Source: WQUF01 sp031549885
GTDB lineage: Bacteria > Bacillota > Clostridia > Clostridiales > Clostridiaceae
Reading direction: 5' to 3'
NCBI GenBank assembly: GCA_031549885.1
Contig: JAVBPD010000037.1
Location: forward strand, 1 to 64,000
DNA: 64,000 bases
The notes under the pieces are model-generated. The model searched no databases and was not told the DNA's origin. It worked only from the letters and a program-made list of their open reading frames with translations. Below are positions 33,776 to 42,334 of the stretch, piece after piece. The position numbers were made by a program, and so were the translations under genes. Numbering within the stretch: the first letter of the stretch is position 1; every line of letters begins with the position of its first letter.

Positions 33776-34782
33776 CTTTTGATTTCCTTTACTGCTGGAT
33801 TTTTTATCTTAGGTGCTTTAGCATGGTTTAAAAAGCAAGCTGATTTATGGCCATTTTCTATTTCAAATTCCTCTGGAATTTGGTTTAAACATATGTTCAT
33901 CGTATAATCGCATCTTGGGGCAAAAGGGCATCCTTTTGGTGGATCAATTAAATCCGGAGGGCTGCCATAAATAGGAACAAGCCTCTTTTTAGTTTCATCA
34001 TTTATATCTGGAATGCTTTTCAATAATCCCCAAGTATAAGGGTGTCTAGATCTATAAAAAATGTCTCTTATTGATCCTTTTTCCACAATAATACCACCAT
34101 ACATTACATATATTTTTGAACATACATCTGCTACAACTCCAAGATCGTGGGTTATTAAAATGAGAGACATGTTTGTTTTTTCTTTTAAATCTTTCATTAA
34201 ATTTAATATTTGAGCTTGTATAGTTACATCAAGGGCAGTAGTTGGTTCATCTGCAATTAAAAGTTTAGGATTACAGCTCATTGCCATAGCTATCATAGCT
34301 CTCTGTCTCATTCCTCCTGAAAACTCATGAGGATATTGTTTCATCCTTCTTTCACTGTTTGAAATTCCAACAAGATCAAGCAATCCAATTGCTCTTTTAA
34401 ATGATTCATTTTTATTCATGTGTTTATGCTTTTTAATTGGTTCTGTAAGTTGAAATCCAACAGAAAATACAGGATTTAATGAAGTCATAGGGTCTTGAAA
34501 AATCATAGCAATTTCATTTCCTCTTATTTTTTCCATTTCCTTTTCAGGAAGTTTTGATAAGTTTTTATCGTTAAAGATAATATTGCCAGATATGTTGCAA
34601 TTAGAACCTAAAAGGCCTAAAATTGACATCATGGTTACACTTTTTCCGCTTCCAGATTCACCAACAATACCAACAGCTTCTCCTTCATTTATATCCATAG
34701 ATATTCCTCTAACTGCTTGAACATTTCCTAAATGAGTTGAGAAAGTTACCTTTAAATCGTTAATTTCTAATAATTTTTTCAT
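33772..34782 (-). CDS. oligopeptide ABC transporter ATP-binding protein (OppD type)
   Basis: The 336-residue ATPase has Walker A GESGSGKS, Q-loop FQDPMTSLNP, signature FSGGMRQR, Walker B LLIADEPTTALDV and ITHDLGVVAD. An oligo_HPY C-terminus contains CPFAPRCDYTMNIC, the possible iron-sulfur site, and a basic tail. It starts seven bases after the OppC-type permease stop and overlaps the OppF-type gene by four bases. It works as the partner of that protein. Confidence 0.92.
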   Translation of the reverse strand: MKKLLEINDLKVTFSTHLGNVQAVRGISMDINEGEAVGIVGESGSGKSVTMMSILGLLGSNCNISGNIIFNDKNLSKLPEKEMEKIRGNEIAMIFQDPMTSLNPVFSVGFQLTEPIKKHKHMNKNESFKRAIGLLDLVGISNSERRMKQYPHEFSGGMRQRAMIAMAMSCNPKLLIADEPTTALDVTIQAQILNLMKDLKEKTNMSLILITHDLGVVADVCSKIYVMYGGIIVEKGSIRDIFYRSRHPYTWGLLKSIPDINDETKKRLVPIYGSPPDLIDPPKGCPFAPRCDYTMNICLNQIPEEFEIENGHKSACFLNHAKAPKIKNPAVKEIKR

Positions 34783-34789
34783 AAAACAC

Positions 34790-35719
34790 CTACTTTCTCA
34801 TTTTAGGATCAAGAGAATCTCTTAAACCATCACCTAGAAAATTAAATGCAAGCATAGTTAAACTAAGCGCAAGTGCAGGAAAAAGAAGCTGATATGGATA
34901 TTTAGTCAATGTCTGAACAGCGTCTGATGCTAAAGTTCCCCAGGATGCTTTAGGAGCTTGTATTCCAAGGCCTAAATAACTTAAAAAAGATTCTAAAAAA
35001 ATTGCTTGGGGTATCATAAGAGTTGCTGTGACAATAATTGGTCCCATACTGTTTGGAATTAAGTGCTTAAACAATATTTTTGCATTTGAAATGCCAAGTG
35101 TCCTTGCAGCAAGAACAAATTCTTGATTTTTAAGCGTTAAAACCTCACCTCTTACAATTCTTGCCATGTTTATCCAATATGATATTATAAGCGCTATTAT
35201 AATAGTTGTAAAGCCTGGATTGAAAACTATTCCTAATAATATAACAATTATCATGGTTGGTATAGAGTAAAGTATATCAATGACTCTCATCATGACAAGA
35301 TCAACCATGCCACCAAGATAACCTGCTATTCCACCATATATGATTCCAATTAAGAAGTTTAAAAGAGTGCCTAGGAAAGCTACAGAAAGTGAATATCTAG
35401 CACCATACATAACTCTTACAAATATGTCCCTTCCTAATCTATCTGTTCCAAATAAATGGTATATATTTGGAAATTTATTCACATTATCAAGATTTTGTTT
35501 TACATAGTTGTAGCCAAAGAATCCCCATATAAAAGGAACAAAAATAGCACAAAATGTAATAATAATTATAAAAATAAGTCCAGCAATAGCAAGCTTATTT
35601 TTAGAAAATCTTAACCGTATATCTTGCCAATAGGTTAAACTTGGTCTGACTATTTTAACTAAACTTGCATTTTTTATTTCTACAAATTTGAAAGAATCAT
35701 CTGTTTCATTGTAATTCAT
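34790..35719 (-). CDS. oligopeptide ABC transporter permease (OppC type)
   Basis: The 309-residue permease has a charged N-tail and the OppC_N helix NKLAIAGLIFIIIITFCAIF. The HLFGTDRLGRDIFVRVMYGAR motif follows, then five further helices, the EAA loop AARTLGISNAKILFKHLIPN and the terminal FLGDGLRDSLDPKMRK. It pairs with the OppB-type gene that ends 22 bases upstream. The ribosome site GGGGG lies a few bases before the ATG. Confidence 0.92.
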   Translation of the reverse strand: MNYNETDDSFKFVEIKNASLVKIVRPSLTYWQDIRLRFSKNKLAIAGLIFIIIITFCAIFVPFIWGFFGYNYVKQNLDNVNKFPNIYHLFGTDRLGRDIFVRVMYGARYSLSVAFLGTLLNFLIGIIYGGIAGYLGGMVDLVMMRVIDILYSIPTMIIVILLGIVFNPGFTTIIIALIISYWINMARIVRGEVLTLKNQEFVLAARTLGISNAKILFKHLIPNSMGPIIVTATLMIPQAIFLESFLSYLGLGIQAPKASWGTLASDAVQTLTKYPYQLLFPALALSLTMLAFNFLGDGLRDSLDPKMRK

Positions 35720-35741
35720 AACTATGTATCCCCCTATAATT

Positions 35742-36665
35742 TTACCTTTCCAGCCTTATTCTTGGATCAATAATTCCATAAACCACATCTACTATAAAAT
35801 TCATTGCTATAACAAAAATTGAGTAAAATATAGTAACTCCTAAAATTAAAGTATAATCTCTGTTTGTTATAGATGTTACAAATTCTCTGCCAAGTCCAGG
35901 AATGGCAAAAGCTTTTTCTATGACAAAGCTTCCTGTTAATATACCTGCAACTAAAGGGCCAGTATATGTAACAATTGGGATAATTGCATTTTTTAAAGCA
36001 TGCTTAAAAATAACGCCAGCATAGCTTTCTCCCTTTGCCCTTGCAGTTTTTATATAATCCTCTGTTAAAACATCAAGGAGCCTGCTTCTCATAAGTCTAG
36101 ATACAAATGCTAAGGAATATCCAGACAGAGCAATGCAAGGCATTAAATAGTGGTTAAAACTGGTTAGGCCTGTGGAAGGTAGGATTCTTAATGTGGTGGA
36201 AAAAAAGTAAATTAAAAATGCACACATTACAAAACTTGGAACAGTAACTCCAATGGTGGCAAGTACCATAAAGAACCTATCAAAAAACTTATTTTGGTTT
36301 AAAGCAGATAAAATACCTATATTTATGCCAGCAATTAATATGATTATAATAGTTACAATGCCAAGTTTAGCCGAAACTGGAAATGATTTTTCTATAATGC
36401 TGTTAACTGTTCTACCAGAAGACACCATTGAAGGGCCTAAGTCGCCTTTTAGTAGATTGCCTAAATATATTGTATATTGCTGAATTAACGGTTTATTAAG
36501 TCCAAATTTTGCTTCTAAATTTTTTTTGAGATTTTCATTAAAGACTTTATCACCGTCAAAAGGGCCTCCAGGTAAAAGTCTCATCAAGAAGAAAACCACT
36601 GTTATAACAATGAATATTGTAAGTAAGCTATATATTAACCTATTTAAAATATATTTTGGCATCAT
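35742..36665 (-). CDS. oligopeptide ABC transporter permease (OppB type)
   Basis: The 307-residue permease starts with ILNRLIYSLLTIFIVITVVF and LLPGGPFDGDK, the OppB form of the motif (GGPF rather than GNPF). It ends in GIIDPRIRLER. Five core helices and the EAA loop TARAKGESYAGVIFKHALKN are present. AAAGAGGGAAT precedes two consecutive ATGs, so the start is 36665 or 36662. It is the first gene of the leftward operon; TATAAT sequences lie about 40-55 bases upstream. Confidence 0.9.
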   Translation of the reverse strand: MMPKYILNRLIYSLLTIFIVITVVFFLMRLLPGGPFDGDKVFNENLKKNLEAKFGLNKPLIQQYTIYLGNLLKGDLGPSMVSSGRTVNSIIEKSFPVSAKLGIVTIIIILIAGINIGILSALNQNKFFDRFFMVLATIGVTVPSFVMCAFLIYFFSTTLRILPSTGLTSFNHYLMPCIALSGYSLAFVSRLMRSRLLDVLTEDYIKTARAKGESYAGVIFKHALKNAIIPIVTYTGPLVAGILTGSFVIEKAFAIPGLGREFVTSITNRDYTLILGVTIFYSIFVIAMNFIVDVVYGIIDPRIRLER

Positions 36666-36731
36666 ATTCCCTCTTTCTTATAAGAAAATATTAAAGTAGA
36701 TTAATTATAGCATTATATTTTAAGTAAAAAA

Positions 36732-36757
36732 ATAGATGAAGTAAAAACTTCATCTAT
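36732..36757 (-). terminator. terminator after ytaF
   Basis: ATAGATGAAGT (36732-36742) and ACTTCATCTAT (36747-36757) form an 11-base perfect stem with a 4-base loop, followed on the minus strand by TTTTTTTAC. It includes the ytaF stop codon. Confidence 0.8.
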
Positions 36758-37356
36758 AAATTAAATATTTCATATATTCCAATTAAAATAATAAGTATTC
36801 CAGAGATAAGAGAGGAATATTTTCCAAAAATTTTTGACAAATAATTTTTCCCAATTGAAATACCTAAAAAGAAAAACAATATTGTAATTATAAAAGTTAA
36901 AACACAAAGTTCGACTATTTTTAATCCTATAACGCTTGCTCCAATTCCAACACCTATATTGTTTACAGTTAGAACAAAAGAGAGGGTTAAACATTCTTTT
37001 AAATTTAAATCTCCAGAATGGTCTTTATCAGCAATGGATGGATCTATTAAAATTTCTTTTATCTTATCATCTTTTATCATATCTTTATTGTTTTCTACAA
37101 AAAAATCTTTGACAAACCATATGCCAATTAGTATTAATGTTATAGATCCAATACAATTTAAGTATGATTTATCTAATAAATCTCTTAAAACAATGCCAAC
37201 TGACATGGATATAAAAGTACCAAAAGTGCTGACAAATGCAATTATAAAGTATAAATGTTTCTTAATTTTTATATTTTTTATGCCATAAGCTACTGCTACG
37301 CCTAAAGTATCTAGATTTGCAGCTGTTGCAAATAATAAAGTTATAAATATATTCAT
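36754..37356 (-). CDS. ytaF: sporulation membrane protein YtaF (MntP-like)
   Basis: The 200-residue protein has six predicted helices in two repeats, beginning LLFATAANLDTLGVAVAYGI and later TLSFVLTVNNIGVGIGA, as in YtaF and the related manganese exporter MntP. The central loop has DKDHSGDLNLKE, which fits an EF-hand calcium loop (D, D, S, G, hydrophobic, E at positions 1, 3, 5, 6, 8, 12). YtaF is conserved in endospore formers; its exact role is unsettled. AGGAAT precedes the ATG. It is transcribed alone, ahead of the opp operon, with a terminator. Confidence 0.82.
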   Translation of the reverse strand: MNIFITLLFATAANLDTLGVAVAYGIKNIKIKKHLYFIIAFVSTFGTFISMSVGIVLRDLLDKSYLNCIGSITLILIGIWFVKDFFVENNKDMIKDDKIKEILIDPSIADKDHSGDLNLKECLTLSFVLTVNNIGVGIGASVIGLKIVELCVLTFIITILFFFLGISIGKNYLSKIFGKYSSLISGILIILIGIYEIFNL

Positions 37357-37521
37357 TTTTTATTCCTAGTTCATTATTCTTAATTAATATATTCATATTT
37401 AAAGTTTAGTTACCAAAATACTATGACTTTTTTTAAAGAAAGTTTATAATGTAATTAGGATTAAATTATAATAAAGTGAAGAAAAATACTTATAAAATTA
37501 TTGATTTGAAAGGTGATATTT

Positions 37522-37863
37522 ATGCCAATTAAAAACCCATTTGGAGAGCAGCAAGATAGCCCTGAAAAAGTTTTAGATAATACAGGATCCATTACAGAAG
37601 AGAATTTTTTGCTCTATAGATTAAAAAGGTTAATAAGAGAAGGAAAGATAAATGAAGGTGAAAATTTATTATTTATGGAAATAGAAGATTTTCCAACTAT
37701 AGGAAATTTAAAGGTTGCTCTAAGTTTTTATGATATCTTAAAAAAAATAGACGATGAAATTTTAGAAAAATCTAATTTTTCAAGGGATGAGATAGAAGAT
37801 GGTATAGATCAACTAAAGAGCATATATAAAATGGATAATATTGAAGATTTGGTAAAAGAATAA
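37522..37863 (+). CDS. DUF6483-like small cytoplasmic protein
   Basis: The 113-residue acidic protein has two helix-rich halves: EENFLLYRLKRLIREGKINE with ENLLFMEIED, then LKVALSFYDILKKIDDEIL and NFSRDEIEDGIDQLKSIY. This is the pattern of clostridial DUF6483 proteins. It has no membrane helix and no known role. AAAGGTGAT before ATG 37522 rules out the in-frame GTG at 37513 as the start. It stands alone and ends at a strong terminator. Confidence 0.65.
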   Translation: MPIKNPFGEQQDSPEKVLDNTGSITEENFLLYRLKRLIREGKINEGENLLFMEIEDFPTIGNLKVALSFYDILKKIDDEILEKSNFSRDEIEDGIDQLKSIYKMDNIEDLVKE

Positions 37864-37869
37864 AAATTA

Positions 37870-37916
37870 AGTATCACATTAATAAATAAAATTTTTTTGT
37901 TTATTAACGTGATACT
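37870..37916. terminator. bidirectional terminator
   Basis: AGTATCACATTAATAAA (37870-37886) pairs with TTTATTAACGTGATACT (37900-37916) with one mismatch. T runs flank it on both strands. It separates the DUF6483-like gene from the convergent permease gene. Confidence 0.85.
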
Positions 37917-37924
37917 TTTTAAAA

Positions 37925-39772
37925 TTATTTTTTATCTAACACATAGGGCACAATTACAGTAGCAATATGTCTATCACGTAGAAGTTTTTGCCTTATTGCG
38001 TATCCAGTTTGATTATGATAAATATTAGTCCAACCTTCGCTGAGAATAAATTGAGGCATAACAACTGTTATCATATCACCAGGCTTTGAATCGTGTTCTT
38101 CAGATTTTATATATTTAGATAAAGGGTCAATTATTTCTCTGTATGGAGAATATTTTACAACTAAAGGTATAGGTATTTTACACTGATTCCATTTTTCTTT
38201 GATAATTTTTTCATCCTCTATATCAGTTGATATATTGAAAGCAACTATATTTTTATCTTCGCTAAGTTGCCTTGCATAGTTTATGGCTTTTAATGATGCT
38301 TTGTTAAGAGAGCTTACAATAACTATAGTGTGCTTAACTACATAAATTAATTTAGTTTCTTTTGGCACTTCATTAGGGTCAAGCTTAAGTTGTCGTGCTA
38401 CATCGTTATAATGTTTTTTAGTAATTTTCATAACATAAATTATTATTGGCATTAATAAAAGAGCAATCCACGCACCTTCTGTAAACTTACTATAAGTTAT
38501 ACTTAATACAGTTATTAATGTAACAATAGAACCAATCCCATTTATAATAGCTTTGTGTATTCGCCCTTTTTCTTTGCTTCTTATCCATTTAAAAAACATC
38601 CCAACTTGAGATAAGGTAAATGATATAAAAACGCCAATGGCATAAAGAGGAATAAGGCTATGAGGTTGGCCATTATAAATAATAACAAGAATACCAGCTG
38701 CAATGCTTAAAGCCATTATCCCATTTGAATACCCTAATCTAATACCTCTTAAGCTAAATTGCCTAGGGGCATATCCATCTTTTGCAACTAATGATAAAAG
38801 CATAGGTAAACCAGCATATGAAGTATTAGCAGCCATGATAAGTATTATAGCAGTTGTAACTTGTATTGCGTAATACATAAAGCTATTGCCAAATACTTGT
38901 GTAGCAATTTGAGATAGCACAGTTGTGTTATAGTTAGGTACTGCATGATACAAAGTAGCTAAAAAAGCAGTTCCACCAAAAATAAGGCATACAAAAAAAG
39001 CCAATAAATTAAGTACATGTTTAGCAGTTTTTTGTGAAGGATCTGTAAAATTAGGAATTGCGTTGCTTACTGCTTCTACGCCAGTAAGCCCAGAGCATCC
39101 AGCAGCAAATGCTCTAACTAATAAAAATAATGTTATATCTCCTACAGCTTGTGGAACTTGTATAATAGCTTTTGGTTCATATTTAAACACATATACCTTT
39201 ATAAGACCAGTTATAATCATAATAATCATAGAGACTATGAAAAGGTAAGTGGGAAGGGCAAATATTCTTGCTGATTCTTTTACGCCTCTTAAATTTCCTA
39301 TAGTCATAAGTACTATAAAAAATATAGTTATAATAACATTGTATGGTAAAAGAGAAGGTATAGCTGATGTAATAGCAGCTGTGCCTGCAGATGTACTAAC
39401 TGCTACAGTCAATATATATCCAATAAGTAAAGATGAACAAGCTAAAAGCCCTGGAAGCTCACCTAGATTTTCGCTTGCTACTGTATAAGAACCTCCGCCA
39501 TGTGGATAGTTGTCAATGGTTTGACGATAGGAGATAACTAAAATTAATAGTAAGAGTACAATGGCCACCACTGTAAAAAACATGTATTTATAGGCGAGTA
39601 AACCAACAACGATTACTAAAACCCACAGTATTTCTTCACATGCATAAGCAACTGATGATATAGCATCGCTTGCCATAATTGGAAGTCCCCAAAAAACATT
39701 TAGCTTCTCACCATGAAGTTCTTCATTTTTCATTGGAGGACCAATGATAAATTCTTTAATTTTTTCTAACAA
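37925..39772 (-). CDS. APC-superfamily permease, KimA/YdaO-like (probable potassium uptake)
   Basis: The 615-residue protein has twelve hydrophobic helices in the first 460 residues. It opens FIIGPPMKNEELHGEKLN then PIMASDAISSVAYA, the N-terminal signature of KimA/YdaO. A soluble C-terminal domain of about 150 residues follows, as in KimA, which gates the transporter and is a c-di-AMP target in Bacillus. Length and layout match the 607-residue B. subtilis protein. The start is TTG 39772 with a weak GGATGTG site; the next Met at residue 14 is less likely because it would remove part of the family signature. I found no c-di-AMP riboswitch upstream. An amino acid substrate cannot be excluded. 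Confidence 0.72.
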   Translation of the reverse strand: MLEKIKEFIIGPPMKNEELHGEKLNVFWGLPIMASDAISSVAYACEEILWVLVIVVGLLAYKYMFFTVVAIVLLLLILVISYRQTIDNYPHGGGSYTVASENLGELPGLLACSSLLIGYILTVAVSTSAGTAAITSAIPSLLPYNVIITIFFIVLMTIGNLRGVKESARIFALPTYLFIVSMIIMIITGLIKVYVFKYEPKAIIQVPQAVGDITLFLLVRAFAAGCSGLTGVEAVSNAIPNFTDPSQKTAKHVLNLLAFFVCLIFGGTAFLATLYHAVPNYNTTVLSQIATQVFGNSFMYYAIQVTTAIILIMAANTSYAGLPMLLSLVAKDGYAPRQFSLRGIRLGYSNGIMALSIAAGILVIIYNGQPHSLIPLYAIGVFISFTLSQVGMFFKWIRSKEKGRIHKAIINGIGSIVTLITVLSITYSKFTEGAWIALLLMPIIIYVMKITKKHYNDVARQLKLDPNEVPKETKLIYVVKHTIVIVSSLNKASLKAINYARQLSEDKNIVAFNISTDIEDEKIIKEKWNQCKIPIPLVVKYSPYREIIDPLSKYIKSEEHDSKPGDMITVVMPQFILSEGWTNIYHNQTGYAIRQKLLRDRHIATVIVPYVLDKK

Positions 39773-40020
39773 TTTTCACACATCCAATTCAGATTATTTG
39801 AAATGGCATAATTATAATGCTTTATTTATTAATTGTAAACATTCAAATTGAGTATTATAAGCACATATTATGCATTTGTTTATGGCTTAGAATTGCTTTC
39901 CTTTTTATAACGCATTGGATTTTAACTTTTCAATAATTTAAAACTATTAAGTATATTATTCCACAAATGAAAAATAATATTTTTAAGTAATTTGAAAAAA
40001 ATGGAAAAAGGATGATGATT

Positions 40021-40923
40021 ATGAAAAAGATTAAATTTATTTTATTTATAGTTATCTGTATGATGACTATAAGTGCATCTGTTATTTCTAAAGAAATAAC
40101 AGATGAAATGCCTGATATTAGTGCAAAAGGTTATGTTTTAATGGATGCAAACACTAGAAGAATTTTAGTCTCAAAAAACGAAGATTCTAAATATTTTCCG
40201 GCATCAACAACAAAAATACTTACAGCGATTATAGTGCTAGAGAATGTAAAAGACTTAAAGACTAAAATTACAATAGGAAAAGATCCTACATTAGTTGAAC
40301 CATCTTCAATTAATTTAGCCCAAGGTGAAATAATAGACATTGAATCGCTTCTTTATGCAACATTATTGCAATCTGCAAATGATGCAGCAGAAGCTTTAGG
40401 AGAATATGTAGGTGGAAGCAAGGAAGGATTTTCTAAGCTTATGAATGAAAAAGCAATAGATATCGGATGCAAGAAATCAAATTTTGTTAATGCTAGTGGA
40501 CTTCATGATGAAAATCATTACACCACTCCAAAGGATTTAGCGAATATTTTAAGCTATGTTGTGAAAAATCAAGAGTTTTTAAAAATTTCTAAAACTAAAA
40601 GTTACATAATAGAAAATACTAACCTTCACAATGAAAGGAAGCTTCAAAATCAAATAGAGTATGATAATTCAAATGATGATAAAACTTATTATGATAAAGC
40701 TATTTGTGGTAAAACAGGATATACAGATGAAGCATCTTACACATATGCTGGTGCATCAAAACTAGAAGATAAAATTCTTGTAGTATCTTTTTTAAGCGAT
40801 GAAAAGAATAATTTTCATAAATATAAAAAACCTATTTTTGAATATGGATTTAAAATTTTAAAAAATGAGGCTGTTGCAAAATTGACTTATTTTTTAAATT
40901 CCACAACAGCACCATTTTATTGA
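40021..40923 (+). CDS. D-alanyl-D-alanine carboxypeptidase (DacF-like), without C-terminal domain
   Basis: The 300-residue precursor has a signal peptide (MKKIKFILFIVICMMTISAS) and an S11 peptidase domain with S62-T-T-K65 (FPASTTKIL), S118-A-N120 and K231-T-G. It trims the terminal D-Ala of peptidoglycan on the outer membrane face. The frame ends about 67 residues after KTG, so the beta-rich PBP5 C-terminal domain and membrane anchor of typical DacF (about 380 residues) are missing. ATG 40021 has better spacing to AAAAAGG than ATG 40012. The last seven bases overlap the convergent lipoprotein gene. Confidence 0.88.
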   Translation: MKKIKFILFIVICMMTISASVISKEITDEMPDISAKGYVLMDANTRRILVSKNEDSKYFPASTTKILTAIIVLENVKDLKTKITIGKDPTLVEPSSINLAQGEIIDIESLLYATLLQSANDAAEALGEYVGGSKEGFSKLMNEKAIDIGCKKSNFVNASGLHDENHYTTPKDLANILSYVVKNQEFLKISKTKSYIIENTNLHNERKLQNQIEYDNSNDDKTYYDKAICGKTGYTDEASYTYAGASKLEDKILVVSFLSDEKNNFHKYKKPIFEYGFKILKNEAVAKLTYFLNSTTAPFY

Positions 40924-42203
40924 TTAAGCGCTTTAGAATCATCTAATAGTTTTTGGGCGTCAATTTCATCTTTTAGAAATTTATAAATATTATCATTAAT
41001 TGCATTAAATGCTTCTTTTGAAAGATATGAATCTGTGGAATCGCTTTGTGACCTAGCTTTTTCTAAGAATTCATATCCGATTTTTGATTCTAGACTTTTT
41101 GATTCGTTGCCTATTTTTATCATAGGAACTCCACCTGCTTTTGCAAACTTTGCCATTATCTCAGGGCTAGTCATATATTTAATAAATTTTAAGGATTCAC
41201 CGCCGTTTTCGTCATTTTTTTCGGCATTCATATACCAGCCCGATCCGCATCCAGCAACTATGTCCTTAGAATCTCCTTTTCCATCTGGAACAACTGGAAG
41301 ATAAATTATCTCATATTTATCTTTCTCTAAGGATCCTGCAGCCCAAGATCCGTTTATGAACATAGCTGCTTTTTCTGATATAAATAATGATTTAGCCTCA
41401 TCATCTGTTAAATTTTCAGCATCTTCAGGAAAAGCTTTTCTATCATATAGAATTTTAATTGCGTTTAAAGCCGTTATCCATGAAGGGTTGTATGCATTTT
41501 CTTTAAGATGTGAGGAAGGACCTCCAGCTGATAATGTTGTTACTTCCCATAGATATCTTGGATCCTTTAACGATTGAGCCATTGGAATTATGCCTTTTTC
41601 ATTGAAAGTATCACAAGTTTTCATAAGCTCATCCCATGTAGTAGGTATTTTTATTTCATTTTTATCAAATAAATTTTTATTTATGAATACTCCCTCATAA
41701 TAACCTATATAAGGAAGGGCATATAGTTTTCCATTAAATTTAGAATTTTCTATAGGCACAGTTAAGAAGTTTAAGCTCCACTCAGGGTCATTTTTAATTT
41801 CATCGTCCCATGCAATTACTTTTCCTGACTCAACAAGTTGCTTTGCGTCTATTCCATTAAAATAAAATGTTATGTCTGGTACTATTTCGGATTGAAGATC
41901 TGCAGTTATCCTTGTTCTAATGACATCATTTGGACTTGGAGTTGCATCGTTATCAATTATTATGTTTGGATTTTTATCCATATAATCCTTTATTACTTGT
42001 TCCCAAACTTTTGCCCATGTATCTTCGCCAGTAAAATAAGTAACTGCCTGTATTGTTATTTTTTTTGAAGAATTAGATAATAATGCCATTGCATTTTCAT
42101 TACTTGAGTAAGATGCATTATTATCATTGCAATTTGTAAATGATAAAAGCATAATAAGCATTGCACAGAATGCAAAAGTCTCTTTAAAGAAGTTTTTCTT
42201 CAA
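40917..42203 (-). CDS. sugar-type ABC substrate-binding lipoprotein (family 1 SBP)
   Basis: The 428-residue precursor has a signal peptide and lipobox FTNC. The mature domain runs from ITIQAVTYFTGEDTWAKVWEQ and includes NKNLFDKNEIKIPTTWDEL and AAMFINGSWAAGSLEK, the standard layout of extracellular sugar-binding proteins. No permease or ATPase gene is near, so it must share another transporter or act as a sensor partner. It diverges from a YesM/YesN two-component pair, and such pairs often control sugar importers. The start is TTG 42203 behind GGAGGAG. It ends seven bases inside the carboxypeptidase gene on the other strand. Confidence 0.85.
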   Translation of the reverse strand: MKKNFFKETFAFCAMLIMLLSFTNCNDNNASYSSNENAMALLSNSSKKITIQAVTYFTGEDTWAKVWEQVIKDYMDKNPNIIIDNDATPSPNDVIRTRITADLQSEIVPDITFYFNGIDAKQLVESGKVIAWDDEIKNDPEWSLNFLTVPIENSKFNGKLYALPYIGYYEGVFINKNLFDKNEIKIPTTWDELMKTCDTFNEKGIIPMAQSLKDPRYLWEVTTLSAGGPSSHLKENAYNPSWITALNAIKILYDRKAFPEDAENLTDDEAKSLFISEKAAMFINGSWAAGSLEKDKYEIIYLPVVPDGKGDSKDIVAGCGSGWYMNAEKNDENGGESLKFIKYMTSPEIMAKFAKAGGVPMIKIGNESKSLESKIGYEFLEKARSQSDSTDSYLSKEAFNAINDNIYKFLKDEIDAQKLLDDSKALNQ

Positions 42204-42334
42204 TTTAACTCCTCCTTGATTAAAAATAATAATAAATTGATATTATCAAATAGCAATCATATATGATATAATTCTTTAAGAATTATGATTTTAATTATAT
42301 ACCATTTGCTGATTAGGTAATATGAGGTATAAAA

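Noticed and set aside
39773..40020. Possible c-di-AMP riboswitch upstream of the KimA-like gene
   Set aside because: The conserved riboswitch core was not found on the minus strand; the region is plain AT-rich DNA.
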